A stretch of 64,000 nucleotides of DNA. Origin: Pseudomonas sp. MF4836. GTDB taxonomy: Bacteria; Pseudomonadota; Gammaproteobacteria; Pseudomonadales; Pseudomonadaceae. The DNA lies in assembly GCF_002018875.1 (NCBI RefSeq), contig NZ_MVOL01000007.1, positions 329,286 through 393,285 on the forward strand, given 5' to 3'. Below, piece after piece: positions 1-7,523 of the stretch. The notes under the pieces are model-generated. The model was not told the origin of the DNA. It searched no databases and saw only the letters and a list, made by a program, of their open reading frames with translations. Position 1 is the first letter of the stretch, and every line of letters begins with the position of its first letter. The translations under genes and the position numbers were made by a program.

Positions 1-2
1 GC

Positions 3-632
3 GGCGAATACACCTTCAACGACAAGCGCACCCAGGTCGGCCTGTGGTATGCCGAGCTCACTGATATCTATCAGCAGCAGTACCTCAATCTGACCCACAC
101 CCAGCCCCTGGGCGACTGGACCCTGGGTGCCAACCTCGGTTACTTCATCGGCAAGGAAGACGGCAGTGCCCTGGCCGGCGACCTCGACAACAAGACCGCG
201 TTCGCCCTGCTCTCGGCCAAATACGGCGGCAGCACCTTGTATGTCGGCCTGCAAAAGCTCACCGGCGACAGCGCCTGGATGCGGGTCAACGGCACCAGCG
301 GCGGCACTCTGGCCAACGACAGTTACAACGCCAGTTACGACAACGCCCGGGAGAAATCCTGGCAACTGCGCCATGACTACAACTTCGCCGCCCTCGGCGT
401 GCCCGGCCTGACCCTGATGAACCGCTACATCAGCGGCGACAACGTGCACACCGGGGCCATCACCGACGGCAAGGAATGGGGCCGCGAGTCGGAACTGGCC
501 TACACCGTGCAGAGCGGTGCCTTGAAGAACCTCAACCTGAAATGGCGCAACGCAAGCATCCGCCGCGACTACAGCACCAACGAGTTCGACGAGAATCGGA
601 TATTCATCAGTTATCCGCTCTCCCTGCTCTAA
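3..632 (+). CDS. OprD-family outer-membrane porin, C-terminal part (5' end outside window)
   Basis: The reading frame is open from the first bases and ends at a TAA, giving about 209 residues of a beta-barrel protein. Alternating hydrophobic/polar strands rich in Tyr, Trp and Gly are visible, including GLWYAELTDIYQQQYLNL and TLMNRYISGDNV. The closing segment IFISYPLSLL resembles the last strand of OprD-type substrate-specific porins. The family carries small carboxylates, amino acids and sugars across the outer membrane. Lying directly upstream of uronate dehydrogenase and a TRAP transporter, it probably admits hexuronates or aldarates; this is inferred from context only. About two thirds of the gene, including signal peptide and start, lies outside the window. 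Confidence 0.85.
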   Translation, partial: GEYTFNDKRTQVGLWYAELTDIYQQQYLNLTHTQPLGDWTLGANLGYFIGKEDGSALAGDLDNKTAFALLSAKYGGSTLYVGLQKLTGDSAWMRVNGTSGGTLANDSYNASYDNAREKSWQLRHDYNFAALGVPGLTLMNRYISGDNVHTGAITDGKEWGRESELAYTVQSGALKNLNLKWRNASIRRDYSTNEFDENRIFISYPLSLL

Positions 633-656
633 AGCGCGGAAAGGTCGAGAAGAACA

Positions 657-784
657 GCTGTAGCCACTACCGAGGAACGAGGCTGCGCTTGCCCTTGAGT
701 ACGCCGTCTTACATCCGGAAGAAATGCGGCGATTTCGAAGGCCAGCGTCCGAACGCAGCCCGAGCCTGCGGCAGCGGCTACAGC
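657..784. repeat. Intergenic inverted-repeat (REPIN-like) element
   Basis: The arms GCTGTAGCC (657-665) and GGCTACAGC (776-784) are perfect reverse complements. The next bases on each side are also partly complementary, and Gly/Cys-rich REP-like sequence (GAGGCTGCG and CGCAGCC) lies inside. This matches the style of short dispersed Pseudomonas REP/REPIN elements, which sit between genes and can fold in RNA. The rest of the 287-bp gap between the porin and udh shows no gene. Confidence 0.55.
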
Positions 785-919
785 GGCGACCGGTAACAAA
801 AGGCCACAGCTTTTTCGCGATCAGGCGTTGACAAAGGCCCCTTCAGATAACGAAACTCCGAAAAAGTCATACGACAACCTACAACAATTTCAAGCAACGA
901 TCATTGATCAGGGTTTTCC

Positions 920-1744
920 ATGAACAGCACCCCCTCCCCGCGCAAACCCTTCAATCGCCTGCTGCTCACCGGCGCCGCCGGCGGCCTGGGCAAGGTCCTG
1001 CGCGAAAGCCTGCGGCCTTACGCTGAAGTCCTGCGGCTGTCGGACATCGGCGAAATGGCCCCGGCCGCCGGCCCCCAGGAAGAAGTGGTGCACTGCGACC
1101 TGGCAGACAAGCAGGCCGTGCATCAGTTGGTCGAAGGCGTCGACGCGATCCTGCACTTTGGCGGGGTCTCGGTGGAGCGGCCGTTCGAGGAGATTCTCGG
1201 GGCCAACATCTGCGGGGTCTTTCACATCTATGAAGCGGCGCGCCGCCATGGGGTGAAGCGCGTGATCTTCGCCAGTTCCAACCACGTGATCGGTTTCTAC
1301 CAGCAGGACCAGAAGATCGACGCCCACTCCCCGCGCCGCCCGGACAGCTACTACGGCCTGTCCAAGTCCTATGGCGAAGACATGGCGAGTTTCTACTTCG
1401 ACCGCTACGGCATCGAGACCGTAAGCATCCGCATCGGCTCCTCGTTCGCCGAACCGCAGAACCGCCGGATGATGAGCACCTGGCTCAGCTTCGGCGACCT
1501 CACCCAACTCCTCGAATGCGCGCTGTACACGCCGAATGTCGGCCACACCGTGGTCTATGGCGTGTCCGACAACCACAACGTCTGGTGGGACAACCACCTG
1601 GCCAGCGCCCTGGGGTACGCCCCCCGCGACAGCTCCGAAGTGTTCCGGGCCAAAGTCGAGGCCCTGCCGCTGCCGGCGGCCGACGACCCGGCGCGGATCT
1701 ACCAGGGTGGCGCATTTGTCGCGTCCGGCCCGTTCGACGACTGA
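920..1744 (+). CDS. udh: Uronate dehydrogenase (NAD-dependent, SDR family)
   Basis: Encodes 274 residues of an extended short-chain dehydrogenase/reductase. The N-terminal nucleotide-binding motif TGAAGGLG is at residues 17-24, and the catalytic pair is Tyr145/Lys149 (YYGLSK). Family knowledge: Udh (EC 1.1.1.203) oxidises D-glucuronate or D-galacturonate with NAD+ to the aldaro-lactone in the cytoplasm, the first step of the oxidative hexuronate route of pseudomonads and agrobacteria. The length and the conserved ASSNHVIGFY and RIGSSFAEPQNRRMMSTWLS segments fit Udh well. It is followed after 50 bp by a lactonase gene and then by a TRAP uptake system, consistent with one operon. The ATG chosen is the first in frame; the ribosome-binding site ahead of it is weak (AGGG). 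Confidence 0.9.
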   Translation: MNSTPSPRKPFNRLLLTGAAGGLGKVLRESLRPYAEVLRLSDIGEMAPAAGPQEEVVHCDLADKQAVHQLVEGVDAILHFGGVSVERPFEEILGANICGVFHIYEAARRHGVKRVIFASSNHVIGFYQQDQKIDAHSPRRPDSYYGLSKSYGEDMASFYFDRYGIETVSIRIGSSFAEPQNRRMMSTWLSFGDLTQLLECALYTPNVGHTVVYGVSDNHNVWWDNHLASALGYAPRDSSEVFRAKVEALPLPAADDPARIYQGGAFVASGPFDD

Positions 1745-1794
1745 TCCACAGCGCCACGCATTGCCCATAACGTCATCAAGGGAACTGAGCCGTC

Positions 1795-2691
1795 ATGCAA
1801 GCAGAGTTGATTGTCGATGCACGCAATGCCGTGGGTGAAAGCCCGGTCTGGGTCGCCGAGGAACAGGCGCTGTACTGGGTGGATATTGCCGCCGGCGGCC
1901 TGCAACGCTGGAGCGCCCACAGCGGCCATGTCGATACCTGGACCGCCCCGCAAATGCTCGCCTGCATCGCCCGCCACAGCGACGGCGGCTGGGTGGCGGG
2001 GATGCAGAGCGGGTTCTTTCACCTGCACCCCCATAACGACGGCAGTCTCGACAGCGAGCCCTTGCCGAGCGTGGCCCACGCTCGCCCGGACATGCGCCTG
2101 AACGATGGGCGCTGTGATCGCCAGGGGCGCTTCTGGGCCGGGAGCATGGTCCTGGACATGGGCGCCAATGCCGCCGATGGCGCGCTGTATCGCTACCAGG
2201 CCGGTCAGGCAGGCCCGCTGGCAGCGCAACTGCAAGGCTTTATCGTGCCCAACGGCCTGGCCTTCAGCCCCGACGGGCAGACCATGTACCTCTCCGATTC
2301 CCATCCTTTAGTGCAGAAGATCTGGGCCTTCGATTACGACACCGACAGTGGCACTCCCTCCAATCGCCGGCTGTTCGTCGACATGCAGCGCTTTCTCGGG
2401 CGCCCGGATGGCGCGGCGGTGGACGCCGAAGGCTGTTACTGGATCTGCGCCAACGACGCCGGGCTGATTCACCGCTTTACCCCCGACGGCCGCCTGGATC
2501 GCTCCCTTACCGTACCGGTGAAGAAACCCAGCATGTGCGCCTTTGGTGGCAGCCGCCTGGACACCCTGTTCGTGACCTCGATCCGCCCCGGCAACGAGCC
2601 GGACCCACAGTCCCTGGCCGGAGGCGTGTTTGCCTTGAACCCGGGTGTCACGGGCCTGGCCGAGCCGCTGTTCAAGGGCCTGGCCGGCTGA
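1795..2691 (+). CDS. SMP-30/gluconolactonase-family aldarolactonase (UxuL-like)
   Basis: The 298-residue protein has the SMP-30/regucalcin six-bladed propeller signature. The metal-binding positions are visible as Glu16 in VGESPVW, Asn in MRLNDGRCD, Asn in IVPNGLAFSPDG and Asp in MYLSDSHPL. Family members hydrolyse sugar lactones using a divalent metal. Placed directly behind udh, the likely substrate is the glucaro- or galactaro-lactone made by that enzyme, as described for UxuL-type lactonases in Pseudomonas; the exact substrate is inferred from position. The ATG is preceded by AAGGGAACTGAG. The next gene, the TRAP binding protein, begins 74 bp downstream. Confidence 0.85.
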   Translation: MQAELIVDARNAVGESPVWVAEEQALYWVDIAAGGLQRWSAHSGHVDTWTAPQMLACIARHSDGGWVAGMQSGFFHLHPHNDGSLDSEPLPSVAHARPDMRLNDGRCDRQGRFWAGSMVLDMGANAADGALYRYQAGQAGPLAAQLQGFIVPNGLAFSPDGQTMYLSDSHPLVQKIWAFDYDTDSGTPSNRRLFVDMQRFLGRPDGAAVDAEGCYWICANDAGLIHRFTPDGRLDRSLTVPVKKPSMCAFGGSRLDTLFVTSIRPGNEPDPQSLAGGVFALNPGVTGLAEPLFKGLAG

Positions 2692-2765
2692 ACCCGGGCC
2701 AGGCACCGCACCCTGTTTACCGCATCGCTGCTCTTTGAATAAAAACAACAAAACGGAGATCCACC

Positions 2766-3737
2766 ATGAATTTCAAACGCACCATGCTCGTCGTCGCCCT
2801 CCCCCTGGCCTTCAGCGTCTCGACCCTGGCCCAGGCCCTGGAAATCAAGTTCGCCGATATCCACCCCGCCGGCTACCCGACCGTGGTCGCTGAAGAAAAC
2901 ATGGGCAAGACCCTGGTCAAGGAGAGCAATGGCCAGCTGACTTTCAAGATGTTCGCCGGCGGCGTGCTCGGTTCCGAGAAGGAAGTGATCGAACAGGCCC
3001 AGGTCGGGGCGATCCAGATGGCCCGGGTCAGCCTCGGCATCGTCGGCCCGGTGGTGCCGGACGTGAATGTGTTCAACATGCCGTTCGTGTTCCGCGACCA
3101 GGCCCATATGCGCAAGATCATCGACGGCGAGATCGGCCAGGAAATCCTCGACAAGATCACCCAGTCCGAATTCAACCTGGTGGCCCTGGCCTGGATGGAC
3201 GGCGGCACGCGCAACCTCTACACCAAGAAGCCGGTGCGCAGCCTGGCCGACCTCAAGGGCATGAAGATCCGCGTGCAGGGCAACCCGATGTTCATCGAAA
3301 CCATCAATGCCATGGGCGGCAACGGCATTGCCATGGACACCGGCGAGATCTTCAGCGCCCTGCAGACCGGGGTCATCGACGGCGCAGAAAACAACCCGCC
3401 CACCATGCTGGAACACAACCACTATCAGAATGCCAAGTTCTACAGCCTGACCGGGCACCTGATCCTCCCGGAACCCCTGGTGATGTCCAAGACCACCTGG
3501 AACAAGCTCACCCCCGAGCAGCAGACCCTGGTGACCAAGGCCGCCAAGGCCGCGCAGTTTGAAGAGCGCCAACTGTGGGATGCCAAGTCCGCCAGCAGCG
3601 AAGCCAAGCTCAAGGCCGCCGGGGTGGAATTTATCGTGGTCGACAAAAAGCCCTTCTATGACGCCACCGCCGACATTCGCCAGAAGTACGGCGCGCCCTA
3701 CGCCGAGCTGATGACCCGCATCGAAGCCGTCGAATAA
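2766..3737 (+). CDS. TRAP transporter substrate-binding protein (DctP family)
   Basis: The 323-residue protein begins with a Sec signal peptide (LAFSVSTLAQA, cleavage expected near residue 24), so the mature part is periplasmic. The rest matches the DctP/TAXI-type solute-binding fold, with the family segment GMKIRVQGNPMF carrying the conserved Arg that usually salt-bridges a substrate carboxylate, and the downstream GVIDGAENNPPT motif. It delivers substrate to the DctQ/DctM membrane subunits encoded next. With udh and the lactonase upstream, D-glucuronate or D-galacturonate is the probable ligand (inference). A clear GGAG lies ahead of the ATG. Confidence 0.9.
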   Translation: MNFKRTMLVVALPLAFSVSTLAQALEIKFADIHPAGYPTVVAEENMGKTLVKESNGQLTFKMFAGGVLGSEKEVIEQAQVGAIQMARVSLGIVGPVVPDVNVFNMPFVFRDQAHMRKIIDGEIGQEILDKITQSEFNLVALAWMDGGTRNLYTKKPVRSLADLKGMKIRVQGNPMFIETINAMGGNGIAMDTGEIFSALQTGVIDGAENNPPTMLEHNHYQNAKFYSLTGHLILPEPLVMSKTTWNKLTPEQQTLVTKAAKAAQFEERQLWDAKSASSEAKLKAAGVEFIVVDKKPFYDATADIRQKYGAPYAELMTRIEAVE

Positions 3738-3815
3738 CCCTGCGTCTCCTCTCATAGAAGGCCCTGTCTGCCCGTGGCCCAGCGCCCCGGGCCGGCCCGG
3801 TTACGGTGAAACCCG

Positions 3816-4343
3816 ATGAAGAATCTGTTGCTGCGCCTCAATGACAAGCTCTATATGGCCTGCATCTGGGTCGCCGGGCTGTCGATCCTGGCGATCTCCC
3901 TGATCATCCCCTGGGGCGTGTTCGCCCGTTACATCCTCGGCACGGGCGCCAGCTGGCCGGAACCCACCGCCATCCTGCTGATGATGGTGTTCACTTTTAT
4001 CGGCGCCGCTGCCAGTTATCGCGCCGGCGCCCATATGGCGGTGGCGATGCTCACCGACCGCCTGCCGACCGCGGTCAAGTCCGCGGCCTCGATCGTCGCG
4101 CAACTGTTGATGGCCACCATGTGCCTGTTCATGGCCATCTGGGGCACCAAGCTCTGCCTGTCGACCTGGAACCAGTTCATGAGCGCCCTGCCGACCCTGC
4201 GGGTGGGTATTACCTCTATGCCGATCCCGGTGGGTGGGTTCCTGACCCTGATCTTTGTCCTGGAAAAACTCCTGTTGGGTGACCAGAGCCAGCGCCGCGT
4301 GGTGCGTTTCGACCTGGTCGAAGAAAACGAAGGGGCTGCATAA
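3816..4343 (+). CDS. TRAP transporter small permease subunit (DctQ family)
   Basis: A 175-residue membrane protein with four hydrophobic segments, about residues 15-37, 48-68, 87-107 and 125-147, which is the standard size and topology of DctQ. The segment EPTAILLMMVFTFIGAAASYRAGAHM is typical of the family: about 26 residues carrying the conserved Arg and His. DctQ forms the inner-membrane complex with the large DctM subunit. GGTGA precedes the start. Its stop codon TAA is followed without a gap by the ATG of the DctM gene, so the two are almost certainly translationally coupled. Confidence 0.9.
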   Translation: MKNLLLRLNDKLYMACIWVAGLSILAISLIIPWGVFARYILGTGASWPEPTAILLMMVFTFIGAAASYRAGAHMAVAMLTDRLPTAVKSAASIVAQLLMATMCLFMAIWGTKLCLSTWNQFMSALPTLRVGITSMPIPVGGFLTLIFVLEKLLLGDQSQRRVVRFDLVEENEGAA

Positions 4344-5624
4344 ATGGACGCTCTGATCCTGTTGGGCAGTTTTATCGGCTTGATCCTGATCGGCATGCCG
4401 GTCGCCTATGCGTTGGGGCTGTCGGCGCTGATCGGCGCCTGGTGGATCGATATTCCGTTCCAGGCCCTGATGATCCAGGTGGCCGGGGGCGTCAACAAAT
4501 TCTCGCTGCTGGCCATTCCATTCTTCGTCCTGGCCGGGGCGATCATGGCCGAGGGCGGTATGTCGCGGCGGCTGGTGGCGTTCGCCGGGGTGCTGGTGGG
4601 GTTCGTGCGTGGCGGGCTGTCGCTGGTCAACATCATGGCCTCGACCTTTTTCGGCGCGATCTCCGGCTCTTCGGTGGCCGACACCGCGTCGGTGGGCTCG
4701 GTGCTGATTCCGGAAATGGAGCGCCAGGGCTACCCCCGGGACTTCTCCACCGCCGTCACGGTCAGCGGTTCGGTGCAGGCCCTGCTGACCCCGCCCAGCC
4801 ATAACTCGGTGCTCTACTCCCTGGCGGCCGGCGGCACGGTGTCGATTGCGTCGCTGTTCATGGCCGGTATCGTGCCGGGGCTGCTGATGAGCGCGAGCCT
4901 GATGGTGCTGTGCCTGATCTTCGCCAAGAAGCGCAACTACCCCAAGGGCCAGGTGATCCCCCTCAGGCAGGCGCTGAAAATCTGCGGTGAAGCCCTGTGG
5001 GGCATGATGGCGATGGTGATTATCCTCGGCGGGATTCTGTCCGGGATCTTCACCGCCACCGAATCGGCGGCGATCGCTGTGCTGTGGGCGTTTTTCGTCA
5101 CCATGTTCATCTACCGCGACTACAAATGGCGCGACCTGCCCAAGCTGATGCACCGCACGGTGCGCACCATTTCCATCGTGATGATCCTGATCGCCTTCGC
5201 CGCGAGCTTCGGCTACATCATGACCCTGATGCAGATCCCGGCGAAGATCACCACTGCGTTCCTGACCCTGTCGGACAACCGCTACGTGATCCTGATGTGC
5301 ATCAACGTGATGTTGCTGCTGATCGGCACGGTGATGGACATGGCGCCGCTGATCCTGATCCTCACCCCGATTTTGCTGCCGGTGATTGTCGGTATCGGCG
5401 TCGACCCGGTGCAGTTCGGCATGATCATGCTGGTCAACCTGGGCATCGGCCTGATCACGCCGCCGGTGGGCTCGGTGCTGTTCGTCGGCTCGGCGGTGGG
5501 CAAGGTCAGTATCGAAAGCACGGTCAAGGCACTGCTACCGTTCTACGGCATGCTGTTTCTGGTGCTGATGGCCGTGACCTACATCCCTGCGCTGTCGCTG
5601 TGGCTGCCAAGCCTGGTGCTGTAA
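4344..5624 (+). CDS. TRAP transporter large permease subunit (DctM family)
   Basis: The 426-residue protein is made up almost entirely of hydrophobic helices. It shows the DctM hallmarks GAISGSSVADTASVGSV near residue 105 and LGIGLITPPVGSVLFV near residue 370, the pseudo-repeats that form the sodium and substrate sites. DctM is the sodium-coupled transport subunit of the TRAP complex in the inner membrane. It starts immediately after the DctQ stop codon, and the three TRAP genes are in the usual P-Q-M order. Usual family length is about 425 residues, so the gene is intact. Confidence 0.92.
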   Translation: MDALILLGSFIGLILIGMPVAYALGLSALIGAWWIDIPFQALMIQVAGGVNKFSLLAIPFFVLAGAIMAEGGMSRRLVAFAGVLVGFVRGGLSLVNIMASTFFGAISGSSVADTASVGSVLIPEMERQGYPRDFSTAVTVSGSVQALLTPPSHNSVLYSLAAGGTVSIASLFMAGIVPGLLMSASLMVLCLIFAKKRNYPKGQVIPLRQALKICGEALWGMMAMVIILGGILSGIFTATESAAIAVLWAFFVTMFIYRDYKWRDLPKLMHRTVRTISIVMILIAFAASFGYIMTLMQIPAKITTAFLTLSDNRYVILMCINVMLLLIGTVMDMAPLILILTPILLPVIVGIGVDPVQFGMIMLVNLGIGLITPPVGSVLFVGSAVGKVSIESTVKALLPFYGMLFLVLMAVTYIPALSLWLPSLVL

Positions 5625-5658
5625 ACCACGGTCGCTGCCCGTCGAGGACGGGCGGCAT

Positions 5659-6561
5659 TTGACCCTCAAACCCTTTGCCCTGGTGCCGCTGATGCTCCCC
5701 ACCCTGCTCACCCTTGACGATGGAATCACCCGCCTGACCCTGGCTCCGGACATCGGCGCCAGCCTGGTTAACTGGAGCGTGTCTGCCAGCGGCCAGGCCC
5801 TGCTGCGCCACAGCGATGAAGCGGCACTGGCCAGTGGCCTGCCGGGCAAGCTCGGTGGCTACGCCCTGGCGCCCTGGTCGAACCGTATTGCCGAGGGCGG
5901 CTTCCAATGCCCCGACGGCTGGCTGGCCCTGGAGGCCAACACCCTGACCGACCCGCGGCCGATTCACGGCAGCGCCTGGCAGCAGCCCTGGCAGGTGCTG
6001 GAACAGCGGCCCGACCACGTGCTGCTGCAACTGGACAGCAGCACCCCCTTCGCCTACCGCGCCCGGCAGCGGATCCGTCTCGACCAGGGGCGCCTGAGCA
6101 TCGAGCTGCAGGTCACCCACCTGGCTCCACAGCCCGCCTGGCATGGGCTGGGCCTGCACCCCTATTTCCCCCGCAGCACCCATAGCCGCCTGCAGGCCCG
6201 GGCGCGGCAGGTGTGGCATTGCGATGAGTCGCGCCTGCCCACGCAATTGGCCGATCTGCCCGCATCCTGGGATTTCCGGCAGCCCCAGGGCCTGCCCGGG
6301 TCACTGGTGGACAACGGGTTCAGCGGCTGGGACGGCGAATGCCTGATCATCGAACCAGAGGCCGGTTATCAGCTGCACTGCCGGGCCAGCGGCTGTGATT
6401 ACTTCCTGCTGTACTGCCCGCCCGACAAGGATTTTTTCTGCTTCGAACCGGTCAGCCACCCGGTCAACGCCCACCACCTGCCCGGGCACCCGGGGCTGCG
6501 CCTGCTGGAGCAGGGGCAATCCATCGAACTGGGGTTCAGCCTGCACTATCAAACGCTGTAA
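5659..6561 (+). CDS. Aldose 1-epimerase family protein
   Basis: About 300 residues of the aldose-1-epimerase (GalM-like) beta-sandwich fold. The sugar-binding motif LAPWSNRI is near residue 76, and a conserved His in GLGLHPYF near residue 167 is the usual acid. A Glu follows in the SHPVNAHHLPGHPGLRLLE region. Such enzymes interconvert alpha and beta anomers of free sugars. In this cluster it may mutarotate uronates before oxidation, because Udh acts on one ring form; that role is inferred. A TTG start at 5659 is preceded by GAGG at suitable spacing, while the first ATG (5692) has no ribosome-binding site, so TTG is preferred. It lies 34 bp after dctM and is probably the last gene of the operon. 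Confidence 0.8.
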   Translation: MTLKPFALVPLMLPTLLTLDDGITRLTLAPDIGASLVNWSVSASGQALLRHSDEAALASGLPGKLGGYALAPWSNRIAEGGFQCPDGWLALEANTLTDPRPIHGSAWQQPWQVLEQRPDHVLLQLDSSTPFAYRARQRIRLDQGRLSIELQVTHLAPQPAWHGLGLHPYFPRSTHSRLQARARQVWHCDESRLPTQLADLPASWDFRQPQGLPGSLVDNGFSGWDGECLIIEPEAGYQLHCRASGCDYFLLYCPPDKDFFCFEPVSHPVNAHHLPGHPGLRLLEQGQSIELGFSLHYQTL

Positions 6562-6655
6562 ACCATCGATGCCTTGACGCCATCGCCTCATGCACGGCAA
6601 ATAGCGCTCTGGCCGCAACCCGGCGCAACCCGTGCACCTTGAGGAACCCCGCGCC

Positions 6656-7477
6656 ATGAAGCCTTTGAGCTTTCGAAAAATGCATGCCAACGGCGATGAC
6701 TTCGTGCTCCTCGACCTTCGCGGACGCCACCAGCCGATCAGCGCCGAGGTCGCCCGCCAGCTCGGCGATCGCCACCGTGGCATCGGCTTCAACCAATTGG
6801 CGGTGCTCAGCGACTGCGTTGAGGCCGACGCCCGACTGACCTTCTGGAATGCCGACGGCACCCCGCTCAGCACCTGCGGCAGTGCCACCCGCGGCGCGGC
6901 GGACCTGTTGATGCGGGAAACCGGCGCCACCTCCATCGAGCTGCAAACCGAGCGCGGCCTCCAGCATTGTGAGCGCCTGGCCGACTATTCGGTGTCGGTG
7001 GAGATGGGCGTGCCCCTGTTCGACTGGCAGGACGTGCCCCTGGCGGCCGAGCACGACACCCTGGCGCTGCCCATCGAAGGCACGCCAGCGGCGTGCAGCA
7101 TGGGCAACCCCCATTGCAGCTTTTTTGTGAACGAGGTCGAGCAGATCGACCTGGCCCGCTTCGGCCCGCCCATGGAGCGGCATCCGCTGTTCCCGCAGAA
7201 GACCAATGTGCACCTGGTGCAGGTCATCGACCGCCAGACCATCCGCCTGCGCATCTGGGAGCGCAACGGCGCGATTCCATTGGGCTCGGGCTCGTGTTCC
7301 TGCGCGGCGGCGGTCAACGGCATCCGCCGCGGCTTGCTCGACAGCCCGGTCAAGGTGCTGTGCGATGGCGGGCCGGTGAGCGTGACCTGGGATGGCCAGG
7401 GCAAGGTGCAACTGGCGGGGGCGGTGGAGAGCGTGTTTTTCGGCACCCTGCTGCTGAATGCCCGGGAGCCGGCGTAA
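6656..7477 (+). CDS. DapF-like (diaminopimelate epimerase family) protein with altered active site
   Basis: A 273-residue protein with the two-lobed DapF fold. Family landmarks are KMHANGDDF at the N-terminus, RGIGFNQL near residue 41, the first catalytic-type Cys74 in STCGSATRG, and SMGNPHCSFFV near residue 145. Compared with the canonical second motif, the catalytic Cys appears to be replaced by Ser211 in PLGSGSCSCAAA, and the usual Asn of GLGNDF and Asp of GFDQ are Asp and Asn here. Housekeeping DapF uses both cysteines for two-base racemisation, so this is probably a paralogue with another activity or none as an epimerase. GAGG lies 12 nt before the ATG chosen; an in-frame GTG 24 bp upstream is less likely. 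Its distance from the epimerase gene suggests a separate unit. Confidence 0.75.
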   Translation: MKPLSFRKMHANGDDFVLLDLRGRHQPISAEVARQLGDRHRGIGFNQLAVLSDCVEADARLTFWNADGTPLSTCGSATRGAADLLMRETGATSIELQTERGLQHCERLADYSVSVEMGVPLFDWQDVPLAAEHDTLALPIEGTPAACSMGNPHCSFFVNEVEQIDLARFGPPMERHPLFPQKTNVHLVQVIDRQTIRLRIWERNGAIPLGSGSCSCAAAVNGIRRGLLDSPVKVLCDGGPVSVTWDGQGKVQLAGAVESVFFGTLLLNAREPA

Positions 7478-7487
7478 TCCCGTTGAA

Positions 7488-7511
7488 GGCGGCAGGCCTT
7501 GACCTGCCGCC
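7488..7511. terminator. Hairpin between convergent genes
   Basis: A perfect 9-bp stem, GGCGGCAGG with CCTGCCGCC, closes a CCTTGA loop between the convergent DapF-like and anion-transporter genes. There is no following T-run on either strand, so it is a terminator-like hairpin rather than a textbook intrinsic terminator. Confidence 0.5.
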
Positions 7512-7523
7512 CGCCCGAGCGGC

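Noticed and set aside
3801..5153. Minus-strand frame of 450 residues across the TRAP permease genes
   Set aside because: His/Gln/Arg-rich shadow of the well-supported DctQ/DctM genes.
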